A stretch of DNA of 8,424 nucleotides from an uncultured Clostridium sp. (lineage in GTDB: Bacteria; Bacillota; Clostridia; Lachnospirales; Lachnospiraceae), in the NCBI GenBank assembly GCA_937902905.1, contig CALELW010000191.1, forward strand, positions 1 to 8,424, in the 5' to 3' direction. Below, one piece after another: positions 1 to 6,264 of this stretch. The stretch's first letter is position 1; the number at the start of each line of letters is the position of its first letter. Position numbers and translations under genes: made by a program. The notes under the pieces were generated by a model. That model did not search any database and was not told the DNA's origin. It saw only the letters and a list, made by a program, of their open reading frames with translations.

Positions 1-237
1 GCGCTTGAGAGGCTTGGCGAGATTGAAAAACGAATTCTTGAATTAGGAGCTGATCCATATATTGGAACCGAGCCAAGATATCTTATTCTTAGGAGACAGG
101 GGTATAAAGTGCTTATTTTAGAAAAAGACCTAGTATTTTATAAAATTGATGAAATTGATGAGGGAAATAAGCAAGTGATTGTATATGCTGTCGTAGATCA
201 ACGCCAAGATTATTTGAATATTATTCGTGGTTTGTAG
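1..237 (+). CDS. RelE/ParE-family toxin, C-terminal part (5' end outside window)
   Basis: The reading frame is open from the first base and stops at TAG 235-237, giving the last 78 residues. The stretch RRQGYKVLILEKDLVFYKID followed by a hydrophobic strand and VVDQRQDYLNII is the usual C-terminal beta-sheet and tail of RelE/ParE-type toxins (typically about 95-110 aa), so roughly the last three quarters is present. In this family the protein is either a ribosome-dependent mRNA endonuclease (RelE-like) or a gyrase poison (ParE-like); which one cannot be told here. The antitoxin gene is expected upstream, outside the window, since the next gene downstream is an unrelated sigma factor and a terminator follows 13 bases after the stop. 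Codon choice (several AGG/AGA, CTT, ATT) looks more AT-rich than the neighbouring sigK, which would fit horizontal acquisition. Family call fairly sure, subtype not. Confidence 0.75.
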   Translation, partial: ALERLGEIEKRILELGADPYIGTEPRYLILRRQGYKVLILEKDLVFYKIDEIDEGNKQVIVYAVVDQRQDYLNIIRGL

Positions 238-250
238 AGAAGTTTATCCT

Positions 251-286
251 AAAAAAAGAGATGCCCCGAGGACATCTCTTTTTTTT
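251..286 (+). terminator. Intrinsic terminator after the toxin gene
   Basis: An A-tract plus AGAGATG (257-263) pairs with CATCTCT (273-279) and the following T-run (280-286), with loop CCCCGAGGA (264-272). The stem is at least 7 bp, extendable by A-T pairs, and ends in eight Ts, so it could also work on the opposite strand because of the A-tract at its left. It separates the toxin unit from sigK. Confidence 0.85.
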
Positions 287-295
287 ACGTCCAGG

Positions 296-319
296 CACTT
301 ATGGACAAAAAATTACATA
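296..319 (+). promoter_or_regulatory. Possible sporulation-type (sigma-K/sigma-E-like) promoter for sigK
   Basis: A CAC at 296-298 and a CATA at 316-319 are separated by 17 bases, with CATAGGATG partly matching the CATA-N3-TA type -10 of mother-cell sigma factors. No good sigma-A promoter is visible between the terminator and the start codon. The match is short and could be chance, but sigK autoregulation by sigma-K or sigma-E is established in Bacillus and clostridia. Confidence 0.3.
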
Positions 320-352
320 GGATGAAAGTAACGACAATCTCTGAGGTGTATC

Positions 353-1012
353 ATGCAGTCATTTCCACAGCCTTTAAGTGTAGAGGAAGAAAATGAAGCA
401 ATTGGGAGATGGGAACAGGGTGACAGAGAGGCAAGAAACATTCTGATTGAACGCAATCTTCGGCTGGTTGCCTATCTGGTGAAGAAATACAGTAATTCCG
501 ACCATAGTGTCGATGATTTGATTTCCATAGGGACAATTGGACTGATTAAAGCGGTCGACACATATCGAATGGGGAAGGGCGTTCGGTTAGCGACGTATGC
601 CTCCCGCTGTATCGACAATGAATTGTTGATGACATTTCGGAGTGATAAGAAGCGGGCACGGGAAATTTTTTTGTATGAGCCGATTAGCGGGGATGATGGT
701 GAGGGAAATGCGCTTCGATTTCTGGATGTCTTGGAGAGTGTGGACGAGGATATTCCGGAGCGGATGGAAAAGGAAGAAAATATAGAAAAATTATACGGTT
801 ATATTGAGAAAAATCTGACGGAACGAGAAAAGTTAATTATCCGCCTCCGCTATGGTGTGTCCGAAGGAAAAGGAACGCCGGAACATCCGGAAATTACGCA
901 GCGTGAAATTGCCAAACGACTTGGTATTTCCCGCAGTTATGTGAGCCGGATTGAAAAAAAGGCATTACAAAAGCTTCGGCGTGCATATGATTATGGAAGG
1001 AGAAAAAATTGA
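353..1012 (+). CDS. sigK: Sporulation sigma factor SigK (mother-cell sigma-K), without pro-sequence
   Basis: A 219-aa sigma-70 family protein. The N-terminus FPQPLSVEEE and the segment ARNILIERNLRLVAYLVKKY (residues 27-46) match the mature start and region 2.1 of sigma-K; DLISIGTIGLIKAV (55-68) and RLATYASRCIDNE (78-90) are the core-binding and -10-reading region 2; LTEREKLIIRLRYG (155-168) and TQREIAKRLGISRSYVSRIEKKAL (182-205) are the region 4 helix-turn-helix that reads the -35. Sigma-E is the nearest alternative, but FPQPLS and TQREIAKRLGISRSYVSRIEK fit sigma-K better. The start is ATG 353, preceded by GAGGTG 343-348. An in-frame stop at 329-331 rules out the ~20-residue inhibitory pro-peptide of Bacillus pro-sigma-K, so the protein is probably made already active. 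The gene is uninterrupted (no skin-type element). Region 4 carries a small insertion (about residues 169-181, rich in G, P and E). The next gene begins one base after the stop, implying co-transcription. Confidence 0.9.
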   Translation: MQSFPQPLSVEEENEAIGRWEQGDREARNILIERNLRLVAYLVKKYSNSDHSVDDLISIGTIGLIKAVDTYRMGKGVRLATYASRCIDNELLMTFRSDKKRAREIFLYEPISGDDGEGNALRFLDVLESVDEDIPERMEKEENIEKLYGYIEKNLTEREKLIIRLRYGVSEGKGTPEHPEITQREIAKRLGISRSYVSRIEKKALQKLRRAYDYGRRKN

Positions 1013-1013
1013 G

Positions 1014-2747
1014 ATGTCGGATCCTAAAATAGAAAATTTACTGGAGTTATCTTTAGATGTCTCAGAAGATACAAGAGAAAAAAGCGAAAATTTATCTGCC
1101 GGTTATGACCCGGAAGAAAAGTTGTGGCAGGTGATTATTCGGTATTCCGGAGAACTTTTGCAATTGGCAGGTAACTATGAGCGGGTGACGCCGCTGTTAG
1201 GAGGGTACGCTGTTTTAGAAGTGACAGAAAAACAGTTGAGAGCGTTGGCAGAAGAACCACAGGTAGAATATATTGAAAAGCCAAAGGCGTTGTCTTTTGC
1301 CGTATACGAAGGAAAACTGGTATCGTGCATTCCTCCCGTACAGAGGGAGCCCCTTTCTCTGACCGGACAGGGTATTCTGGTAGGAATCATAGATTCCGGA
1401 ATTGATATTTATCATCCGGATTTTCGAAAGGAAGATGGAACAACAAGAATCGTGGGAATTTGGGACCAGACGGCGGCAAACGAGGGCGAAATGGAGCTTA
1501 TGCCACCGTCCGGTTATTCCTTCGGCTTGTTTTATTCGGAAGAAAAAATAAATGAATTGTTACAAGCATTAGGCCCTGCGCCGGCAGTGGATGCAAGCGG
1601 ACATGGAACACATGTTGCCGGAATTGCAGCAGGCAATGGACGTGCCAGCCGGGGAGAAAATCGCGGTGTGGCGTATGAATCACAGTTGTTAATTGTGAAA
1701 TTAGGCGGCAGGACGCAGGGAGATTTTCCGCAGACGGCAGAACTGATGCAGGCAATTGATTTTTGTATTCGTTTTGCGGCAGAAAGAAACCAGCCTCTTG
1801 CCTTAAATTTAAGTTATGGCAATAACTATGGCTCACATACCGGTACGTCATTATTGGAAACATATTTGGATGAAGCAGCTTTAGTGGGGCGTACAACAAT
1901 CTGTATTGGCAGCGGCAACGAAGGCAATTTGCGGCGGCACGCTTCCGGGCAGTTAGAGGCAGGCAGTGAAAAAGTTGTGGAATTTAGTGTCTCTCCCTAT
2001 GAAACAAGTCTGTCCATTCAATTGTGGAAGCAGTATGTGGATTCTTTTCAAATTACCTTAACAACACCATCCGGAAGCCGGATTATCGTATCGGAGGAAA
2101 CGGCAGGAACCTTTCGCTCTTTGCAGGATGGAATGGAAATTCTGTGGTATTTTGGTGAGCCGTCTCCCTATCAGATTTTGCAGGAAATTTATCTGGAAAT
2201 TATCCCCGTATCTGACCGGACAATGATTCAGGGAGGCATCTGGAAATTAACACTCACGCCCAAACAACTGGTGGATGGGCGTTTTGATTTGTGGATGCCA
2301 AGCGGTGCACAAATTAACGAAGAAACGGGATTTTTAGTTTCCGAATCAGCACTTACGCTTACCATTCCCTCAACTGCCAGACGACCAATTACCGTAGCGG
2401 CATACGATGCGAATACAGACACCTATGCGCCTTTTTCCGGACGCGGTTATGTCTGCTGCAATCAAAGCAAGCCGGATTTGGCGGCACCGGGCGTCGGAAT
2501 TTTGTCTTGTGCACCCGGTGGCGGATATACAAGAAAAAGCGGAACTTCAATGGCGTGTCCTTTTGTCACCGGAAGCGCCGCCCTCCTAATGCAGTATGGG
2601 ATAATCAATGGAAAAGATTCATACCTATACGGACAGAAAGTAAAAGCCTATCTAATCCGGGGCGCCAGAAGAACAAGAGCATTTGAAACCTTTCCAAATG
2701 ACAGAGTAGGATGGGGAATGCTGTGTACAGCAGACAGTATTCCATGA
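1014..2747 (+). CDS. S8 (subtilisin-family) serine protease, Csp-like
   Basis: A 577-aa protein. I chose ATG 1014 over in-frame starts further upstream because AAGGAGA (997-1003) lies 10 bases before it and it falls one base after the sigK stop. The catalytic triad is complete: Asp127 in IIDSGID, His197 in SGHGTHVAG and Ser512 in SGTSMACPF; the oxyanion Asn is N302 in GSGNEG. Residues ~35-95 (VIIRYSGEL...GGYAVLEVTEKQ...VEYIEKP) resemble the prodomain of Csp proteases, and a ~150-residue beta-rich insert (about 310-455) sits between the Asn and Ser motifs, as in the CspB jellyroll architecture. There is no signal peptide, as expected for a protein made in the mother cell and packed into the spore. 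In Clostridium, CspB cleaves pro-SleC, the cortex hydrolase, during germination; coupling to sigK supports a sporulation or germination role. No SleC gene is in the window, so the substrate is unknown. It could instead be one of the several uncharacterised S8 paralogues common in Lachnospiraceae. Confidence 0.85.
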   Translation: MSDPKIENLLELSLDVSEDTREKSENLSAGYDPEEKLWQVIIRYSGELLQLAGNYERVTPLLGGYAVLEVTEKQLRALAEEPQVEYIEKPKALSFAVYEGKLVSCIPPVQREPLSLTGQGILVGIIDSGIDIYHPDFRKEDGTTRIVGIWDQTAANEGEMELMPPSGYSFGLFYSEEKINELLQALGPAPAVDASGHGTHVAGIAAGNGRASRGENRGVAYESQLLIVKLGGRTQGDFPQTAELMQAIDFCIRFAAERNQPLALNLSYGNNYGSHTGTSLLETYLDEAALVGRTTICIGSGNEGNLRRHASGQLEAGSEKVVEFSVSPYETSLSIQLWKQYVDSFQITLTTPSGSRIIVSEETAGTFRSLQDGMEILWYFGEPSPYQILQEIYLEIIPVSDRTMIQGGIWKLTLTPKQLVDGRFDLWMPSGAQINEETGFLVSESALTLTIPSTARRPITVAAYDANTDTYAPFSGRGYVCCNQSKPDLAAPGVGILSCAPGGGYTRKSGTSMACPFVTGSAALLMQYGIINGKDSYLYGQKVKAYLIRGARRTRAFETFPNDRVGWGMLCTADSIP

Positions 2748-2758
2748 TGTAAGAGGAT

Positions 2759-2937
2759 GTAATTTTTCTGACAGCTGTGGCTTGGGCTAAATCAACTTGG
2801 GTTAAGTGGGCGCTCTCGCTTAGATAAGTTGTGTAGCGGTATGGACACCGAAACTACCGGTGGTCTCATACCGACACACTTATAACCCACTTAACCCAAG
2901 TTGATTTAGCCCAAGCCACAGCTGTCAGAAAAATTAC
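2759..2937. repeat. Long palindromic element 1: 52-bp perfect inverted repeat around a structured core
   Basis: Positions 2759-2810 are the exact reverse complement of 2886-2937 (52 of 52 bp). Inside, the hairpin continues with small bulges: TAAG..GTGT (2825-2834) with ACAC..TTA (2874-2882), CGGTATG (2837-2843) with CATACCG (2867-2873), and CACCG (2846-2850) with CGGTG (2858-2862) around loop AAACTAC (2851-2857). An unpaired AG (2835-2836) and a 14-base one-sided bulge (2811-2824) are the main irregularities. The element starts 11 bases after the protease stop codon. No T-run follows it on either strand, so it is not a standard intrinsic terminator. The central part, 2806-2890, is homologous in inverted orientation to element 2. 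Confidence 0.95.
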
Positions 2938-2957
2938 CAACCAAAGCATTTGGTAAT
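2933..2957. repeat. Small hairpin overlapping the foot of palindromic element 1
   Basis: ATTACCAA (2933-2940) pairs perfectly with TTGGTAAT (2950-2957) around loop CCAAAGCAT. The last five bases of element 1's right arm belong to this stem too, so the two structures would compete at their base. A role is not evident. The rest of the gap up to 3011 shows nothing further that I can support. Confidence 0.5.
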
Positions 2958-3011
2958 GGATATCTAATCTTTTGCTTTTGTGTCAAGAAATCATTGTTAA
3001 ACTATTTGGAA

Positions 3012-3159
3012 TTCCTGTAAATTAGGAGAAATGCTTTGTGACTCGTGGGTTTTGAGTACGTCGGTATGCGGCACTGGTGGTCTCAGTGCCCATACCGCTA
3101 CGCACTCAATTAGTGAAAACGCCCACGAGACGCAAAGCATTTCTCCTAATTTACAGGAA
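3012..3159. repeat. Palindromic element 2: related core in inverted orientation with different arms
   Basis: Positions 3012-3049 pair with 3122-3159 over 38 bp, with one G-T pair (3039/3132) and one A-A mismatch (3041/3130). The stem continues through TTTT (3050-3053) with AAAA (3116-3119), GAGT (3054-3057) with ACTC (3104-3107), CGT (3059-3061) with ACG (3100-3102), CGGTATG (3062-3068) with CATACCG (3091-3097), and GGCACTG (3070-3076) with CAGTGCC (3084-3090) around loop GTGGTCT. Unpaired bases are CT 3098-3099, a right-side bulge 3108-3115, and CG 3120-3121. Read on the minus strand, GTGGGCG, GTAGCGGTATGG, CATACCGAC and AACCCAC occur in the same order as in element 1. The arms outside GTGGG/CCCAC are unrelated to those of element 1. 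Confidence 0.93.
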
Positions 3160-3211
3160 ACCAGAAAAGTTAATGATAATTTCAACCAAAAAAGCAAAAA
3201 ATTAGATGCAC

Positions 3212-3241
3212 TTGATTTTTGCCCCCCAAATACGCTATAAT
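3212..3241 (+). promoter_or_regulatory. Sigma-A promoter of the potABCD operon
   Basis: TTGATT (3212-3217) and a perfect TATAAT (3236-3241) are separated by 18 bases. Transcription would begin near 3248, giving a short leader of about 20 bases before potA, so there is no room for a riboswitch. It lies just downstream of palindromic element 2, which is therefore outside the main pot transcript. Confidence 0.8.
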
Positions 3242-3270
3242 AACGGCAAATTTGCTTGCGAGGTACAAAG

Positions 3271-4689
3271 ATGGCTACAGAAAATAATATCATTGAATTG
3301 CGTCATGTAAAAAAGTGTTATGAAAAGGACACACCCGTTATCAAGGATTTTTCCCTTACGATAAAAAAAGGGGAATTTGTTACCTTTTTGGGACCGTCCG
3401 GCTGTGGGAAAACGACGATACTGCGTATGATTGGCGGCTTTGAGCAGCCGACCGGGGGAGAAATTTTATTACACGGAAAAGACATCAGCAAACTTCCACC
3501 GGCGAAACGTCCGATTAATACGGTGTTTCAGAAGTATGCCTTGTTTCCGTATCTCAATATTTATGACAACATTGCCTTTGGCTTGAAAATGAAAAAAATG
3601 CCGAAAGAAGTGATTCGGGAAAAGGTAAAAAAAGTGTTGGAAGTGGTTGATTTAGAAGGGTTTGAAAAAAGAAAAATTTCCACGTTGTCCGGCGGACAGC
3701 AGCAGCGTGTTGCGATTGCGAGAGCAATTGTTAATGAGCCTGAAATCCTTTTGTTAGATGAACCGCTTGGAGCTCTGGATTACAAGATGCGGAAAGAAAT
3801 GCAGTTTGAATTAAAGGAAATGCATAAAGAGCTTGGCATTACGTTTATTTTTGTCACGCATGACCAGGAGGAAGCACTGGCGCTTTCGGATAAGGTTGTG
3901 GTTATGGCGGATGGAAAAATACAGCAGGCAGGAAAACCGGAAGATATTTATAAGGTGCCGGAAAATGCATTTGTCGCCGATTTTATTGGCGAGAGCAATA
4001 TTTTTGATGCCAAAATGGTCGGTGACTGCAGGCTTTCGATTCACGGTGTGGAGTTTGGCTGTAAGGAGAATTTTCCGCTTGGCGACCATGTTGAGGCTGT
4101 GATTCGACCGGAGTCGGTTATTCTTTGTCCGGCAGGAGAAGGAAAAATACAAGGAAAAGTTCATTCTTCTGTGTTTAAGGGAACGTTTCACGAGATTGTT
4201 ATTTATTCCGGCAAAAGCGAAATTGTAGCGCAAAATGAGGAAGCAATTGAAGAGGGTACAGAGGTCGGAATTGATATCAAACCGCAGGGAATTCATGTTA
4301 TGCCATACAATCAGAACATCAACCATTATGAGGGACTGATGGATGTGAGTGGACATGTTCTATTTGTGGACGGCAGCAGGAAACCGGATTTGACAAAACT
4401 TTTTTCAGGAAAGGTGCCGGAAAATACGGAAGGAATTCATGTTATGGCGTCCTTTTTGCCGGCAGATGCAAATTTAAGTGATGACCCGGCAGCAGGATTT
4501 GTCGAGGGAAATATTATTTCTATTATATATAAAGGCGACCATTACAAATATAAAATCCGAAGCAAAAATGATGTGGATTATTATGTGGATGACGAGTGGC
4601 TGTGGAATATGGGCGACTATGTCAGCGTGGTAGTGCCGGATGAAAAAATAACTTATGAAGTGGTAAATAAGGGGGAGCAGGATGATTAG
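3271..4689 (+). CDS. potA: Spermidine/putrescine ABC transporter ATP-binding protein PotA
   Basis: A 472-aa ATPase that energises polyamine import with PotBCD at the cytoplasmic face of the membrane. Visible motifs: Walker A GPSGCGKTT (41-49), Q-loop Gln87 in VFQKYA, ABC signature LSGGQQQ (139-145), Walker B ILLLDEP (159-165), D-loop GALD, and switch His197 in VTHDQEEA. After residue ~240 (FIGESNIF) comes a TOBE-type regulatory domain with VEAVIRPESV (about 274-283). The protein then carries a further ~110 residues (about 355-465) with a second TOBE-like look (GNIISIIYKGDHYKYKI), making it some 100 residues longer than typical PotA (about 350-380 aa). ATG 3271 is chosen over in-frame TTG 3256 because GAGGT (3260-3264) lies 6 bases before the ATG. 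The stop overlaps potB by 8 bases. Substrate is inferred from the family and the adjacent PotD-like protein; putrescine versus spermidine cannot be told. Confidence 0.92.
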   Translation: MATENNIIELRHVKKCYEKDTPVIKDFSLTIKKGEFVTFLGPSGCGKTTILRMIGGFEQPTGGEILLHGKDISKLPPAKRPINTVFQKYALFPYLNIYDNIAFGLKMKKMPKEVIREKVKKVLEVVDLEGFEKRKISTLSGGQQQRVAIARAIVNEPEILLLDEPLGALDYKMRKEMQFELKEMHKELGITFIFVTHDQEEALALSDKVVVMADGKIQQAGKPEDIYKVPENAFVADFIGESNIFDAKMVGDCRLSIHGVEFGCKENFPLGDHVEAVIRPESVILCPAGEGKIQGKVHSSVFKGTFHEIVIYSGKSEIVAQNEEAIEEGTEVGIDIKPQGIHVMPYNQNINHYEGLMDVSGHVLFVDGSRKPDLTKLFSGKVPENTEGIHVMASFLPADANLSDDPAAGFVEGNIISIIYKGDHYKYKIRSKNDVDYYVDDEWLWNMGDYVSVVVPDEKITYEVVNKGEQDD

Positions 4690-5479
4690 ATTTTCAAGGA
4701 AACAGCTTAGGATTCCCTACCTTATTTTTCTGCTTGTGTTTGTGGTATTGCCACTTTTGGTTATTTTATACTATGCACTTACGAATGGAGAGGGACAGTT
4801 TACATGGGAAAATTTTCGTGAGTTTTTTGTCGATGGGAAAACCATGGGAACTTTGTTTTACAGTCTTATGATTGCTGTTACGACGACGATTGTCTGTCTG
4901 TTGATTGCGTATCCGACTGCTTATATACTGGCGCGTGGCAATCTGAAACGGGGACCGGTTTATGTGATTTTGCTTGTGATGCCGATGTGGATAAATTTTA
5001 CGCTGCGCATTACGGCGGTCAAAGAAATTTTAGATGTCATTGAGGGAAATCTTGCGATGTATCCATTTTTCAATACGATACTCTGCATGGTGTATGATTT
5101 TCTTCCCTTTATGATTCTGCCCCTGTACACAACGATATCCAAATTGGATGACAGTATTCCGGAAGCAGCGGCTGATTTAGGCGCATCGTCTTTCCGTGTG
5201 TTCTGGCGAGTTATGATTCCGATGACGTTACCGGGGATTATCAGCGGTGTGACAATGGTATTTTTGCCGGCGATGACAAATTATGTTGTGTTAGATATGA
5301 TTTATAACAGTACCTATATTATGGGAAGCCTGATTGGCAGTTATTTTAATGCGTATGACTGGCACAATGGCTCCATGATTTCAATTCTTCTTCTTATTTT
5401 AATGTTCTTTGTAACATGGATTACAGACCGTTTTGCGAAGAAGCAGGAAGTGGAAGCGAGAGGAGGTGGCATATGGTGA
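4682..5479 (+). CDS. potB: Spermidine/putrescine ABC transporter permease PotB
   Basis: A 265-aa inner-membrane permease with about six hydrophobic segments (near 12-34, 59-84, 92-112, 132-152, 181-204 and 231-249). The EAA loop that docks on the ATPase is clear: PEAAADLGASSFRVFWRVMI (160-179) followed by PMTLPGI. Length and order match PotB, which forms a heterodimeric channel with PotC. Start ATG 4682 lies 8 bases inside the end of potA and is preceded by GGGGGAG (4671-4677), so translation is probably coupled. The C-terminus KKQEVEARGGG is encoded partly by the AGGAGG that serves as potC's ribosome binding site. Confidence 0.92.
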   Translation: MIRFSRKQLRIPYLIFLLVFVVLPLLVILYYALTNGEGQFTWENFREFFVDGKTMGTLFYSLMIAVTTTIVCLLIAYPTAYILARGNLKRGPVYVILLVMPMWINFTLRITAVKEILDVIEGNLAMYPFFNTILCMVYDFLPFMILPLYTTISKLDDSIPEAAADLGASSFRVFWRVMIPMTLPGIISGVTMVFLPAMTNYVVLDMIYNSTYIMGSLIGSYFNAYDWHNGSMISILLLILMFFVTWITDRFAKKQEVEARGGGIW

Positions 5480-6264
5480 AAAAATTAGGACAAAGACTCT
5501 GGCTTTTCTTGGTGTTTGCGTTTTTGTATGCACCGATTCTTGTGCTGATTGTTTACAGTTTTACAAGTTCTACGATGATTGGTGCGATTCGTGGTTTTTC
5601 ACTGGAGCATTATGTCACATTATTTACCACGAAGGAATTGCTCCATATGATTGGCGGAACGCTTCTTTTAGCGGTTACGGTTGCTTTTTTGTCAACTCTT
5701 CTGGGAACCATTGGTGCAATCGGTTCTTTTTACGCCGGGAAAAAAAGCGGGCAGTGCATCAATTTTTTGAATCAGATTCCGATTGCCAATGCGGAAGTTG
5801 TAACCGGTTTTAGTATCTGCGTTTTGATGATTGTTTTATTTGGTGTGGACAAGGACACATATCTGCCGATGCTTGCCGGACAGACGGTGTTGTGCGCTCC
5901 ATTTGCGTATTTGTCGGTGCTGCCGAAATTAAAACAGATGGATCCGAATTTATATGAAGCGGCTTTGGACCTTGGCTGCAATCACAGACAGGCTTTGTGG
6001 CGCGTGATTGTGCGCGAAATTATGCCGGGAATTTCATCCGGATTTATGTTGTCTGTCACGTTATCGCTTGACGACTATTTTATTACAACGTATACAAAAC
6101 CAGCGGTGTTTGATACAATCAGCACCTACGTGGTAAATGCAACGAAGGGGGCAAGAACCGAAATTAAGACGGCGTTGTGGGCGTTGTCTGCGGTTATATT
6201 TCTGGTTGTTGTTCTCGTTGTGATTGGAATGAATATGAAAGCGGGGAGGAAACAAAAACGATGA
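5473..6264 (+). CDS. potC: Spermidine/putrescine ABC transporter permease PotC
   Basis: A 263-aa permease and partner of PotB in the membrane channel. Hydrophobic segments lie near 8-30, 60-86, 105-123, 133-150, 185-205 and 236-254; the EAA motif is YEAALDLGCNHRQALWRVIV (161-180) followed by REIMPGI. The sequence LSLDDYFITTY after it is typical of PotC. ATG 5473 is chosen because AGGAGG (5461-5466) lies 6 bases upstream; in-frame ATG 5416 further upstream would bury the protein deep in potB. The gene overlaps potB by 7 bases and shares an ATGA with potD. Confidence 0.92.
   Translation: MVKKLGQRLWLFLVFAFLYAPILVLIVYSFTSSTMIGAIRGFSLEHYVTLFTTKELLHMIGGTLLLAVTVAFLSTLLGTIGAIGSFYAGKKSGQCINFLNQIPIANAEVVTGFSICVLMIVLFGVDKDTYLPMLAGQTVLCAPFAYLSVLPKLKQMDPNLYEAALDLGCNHRQALWRVIVREIMPGISSGFMLSVTLSLDDYFITTYTKPAVFDTISTYVVNATKGARTEIKTALWALSAVIFLVVVLVVIGMNMKAGRKQKR

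Noticed and set aside
301..396. Small open frame of 31 codons starting at ATG 301
   Set aside because: No ribosome binding site, and it runs into sigK in another frame.
1498..1899. Minus-strand open frame of 133 codons inside the protease gene, and a 181-codon one at 3811-4356 inside potA
   Set aside because: Both lie opposite strongly conserved coding sequence, lack ribosome binding sites and show no recognisable domain.
2759..2937. Integron attC site, because GTTAAGT (2801-2807) and its complement match GTTRRRY/RYYYAAC
   Set aside because: The boxes are in the reverse order from an attC site, the arms are much longer than in attC, and there is no integrase or cassette nearby.
2759..3159. 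CRISPR array or IS element
   Set aside because: Only two related units, inverted rather than direct, no regular spacers, no transposase or cas gene and no target-site duplication that I can see.
3242..3270. Riboswitch or attenuator ahead of potA
   Set aside because: The leader from the predicted start site to the ATG is only about 20 bases.
2997..3293. Minus-strand open frame of 98 codons across palindromic element 2, and the plus-strand frame 3031-3240
   Set aside because: Both are read through the hairpin, so they are translations of the same palindrome and mirror parts of each other; no ribosome binding site or recognisable domain, and the pot promoter lies inside both.
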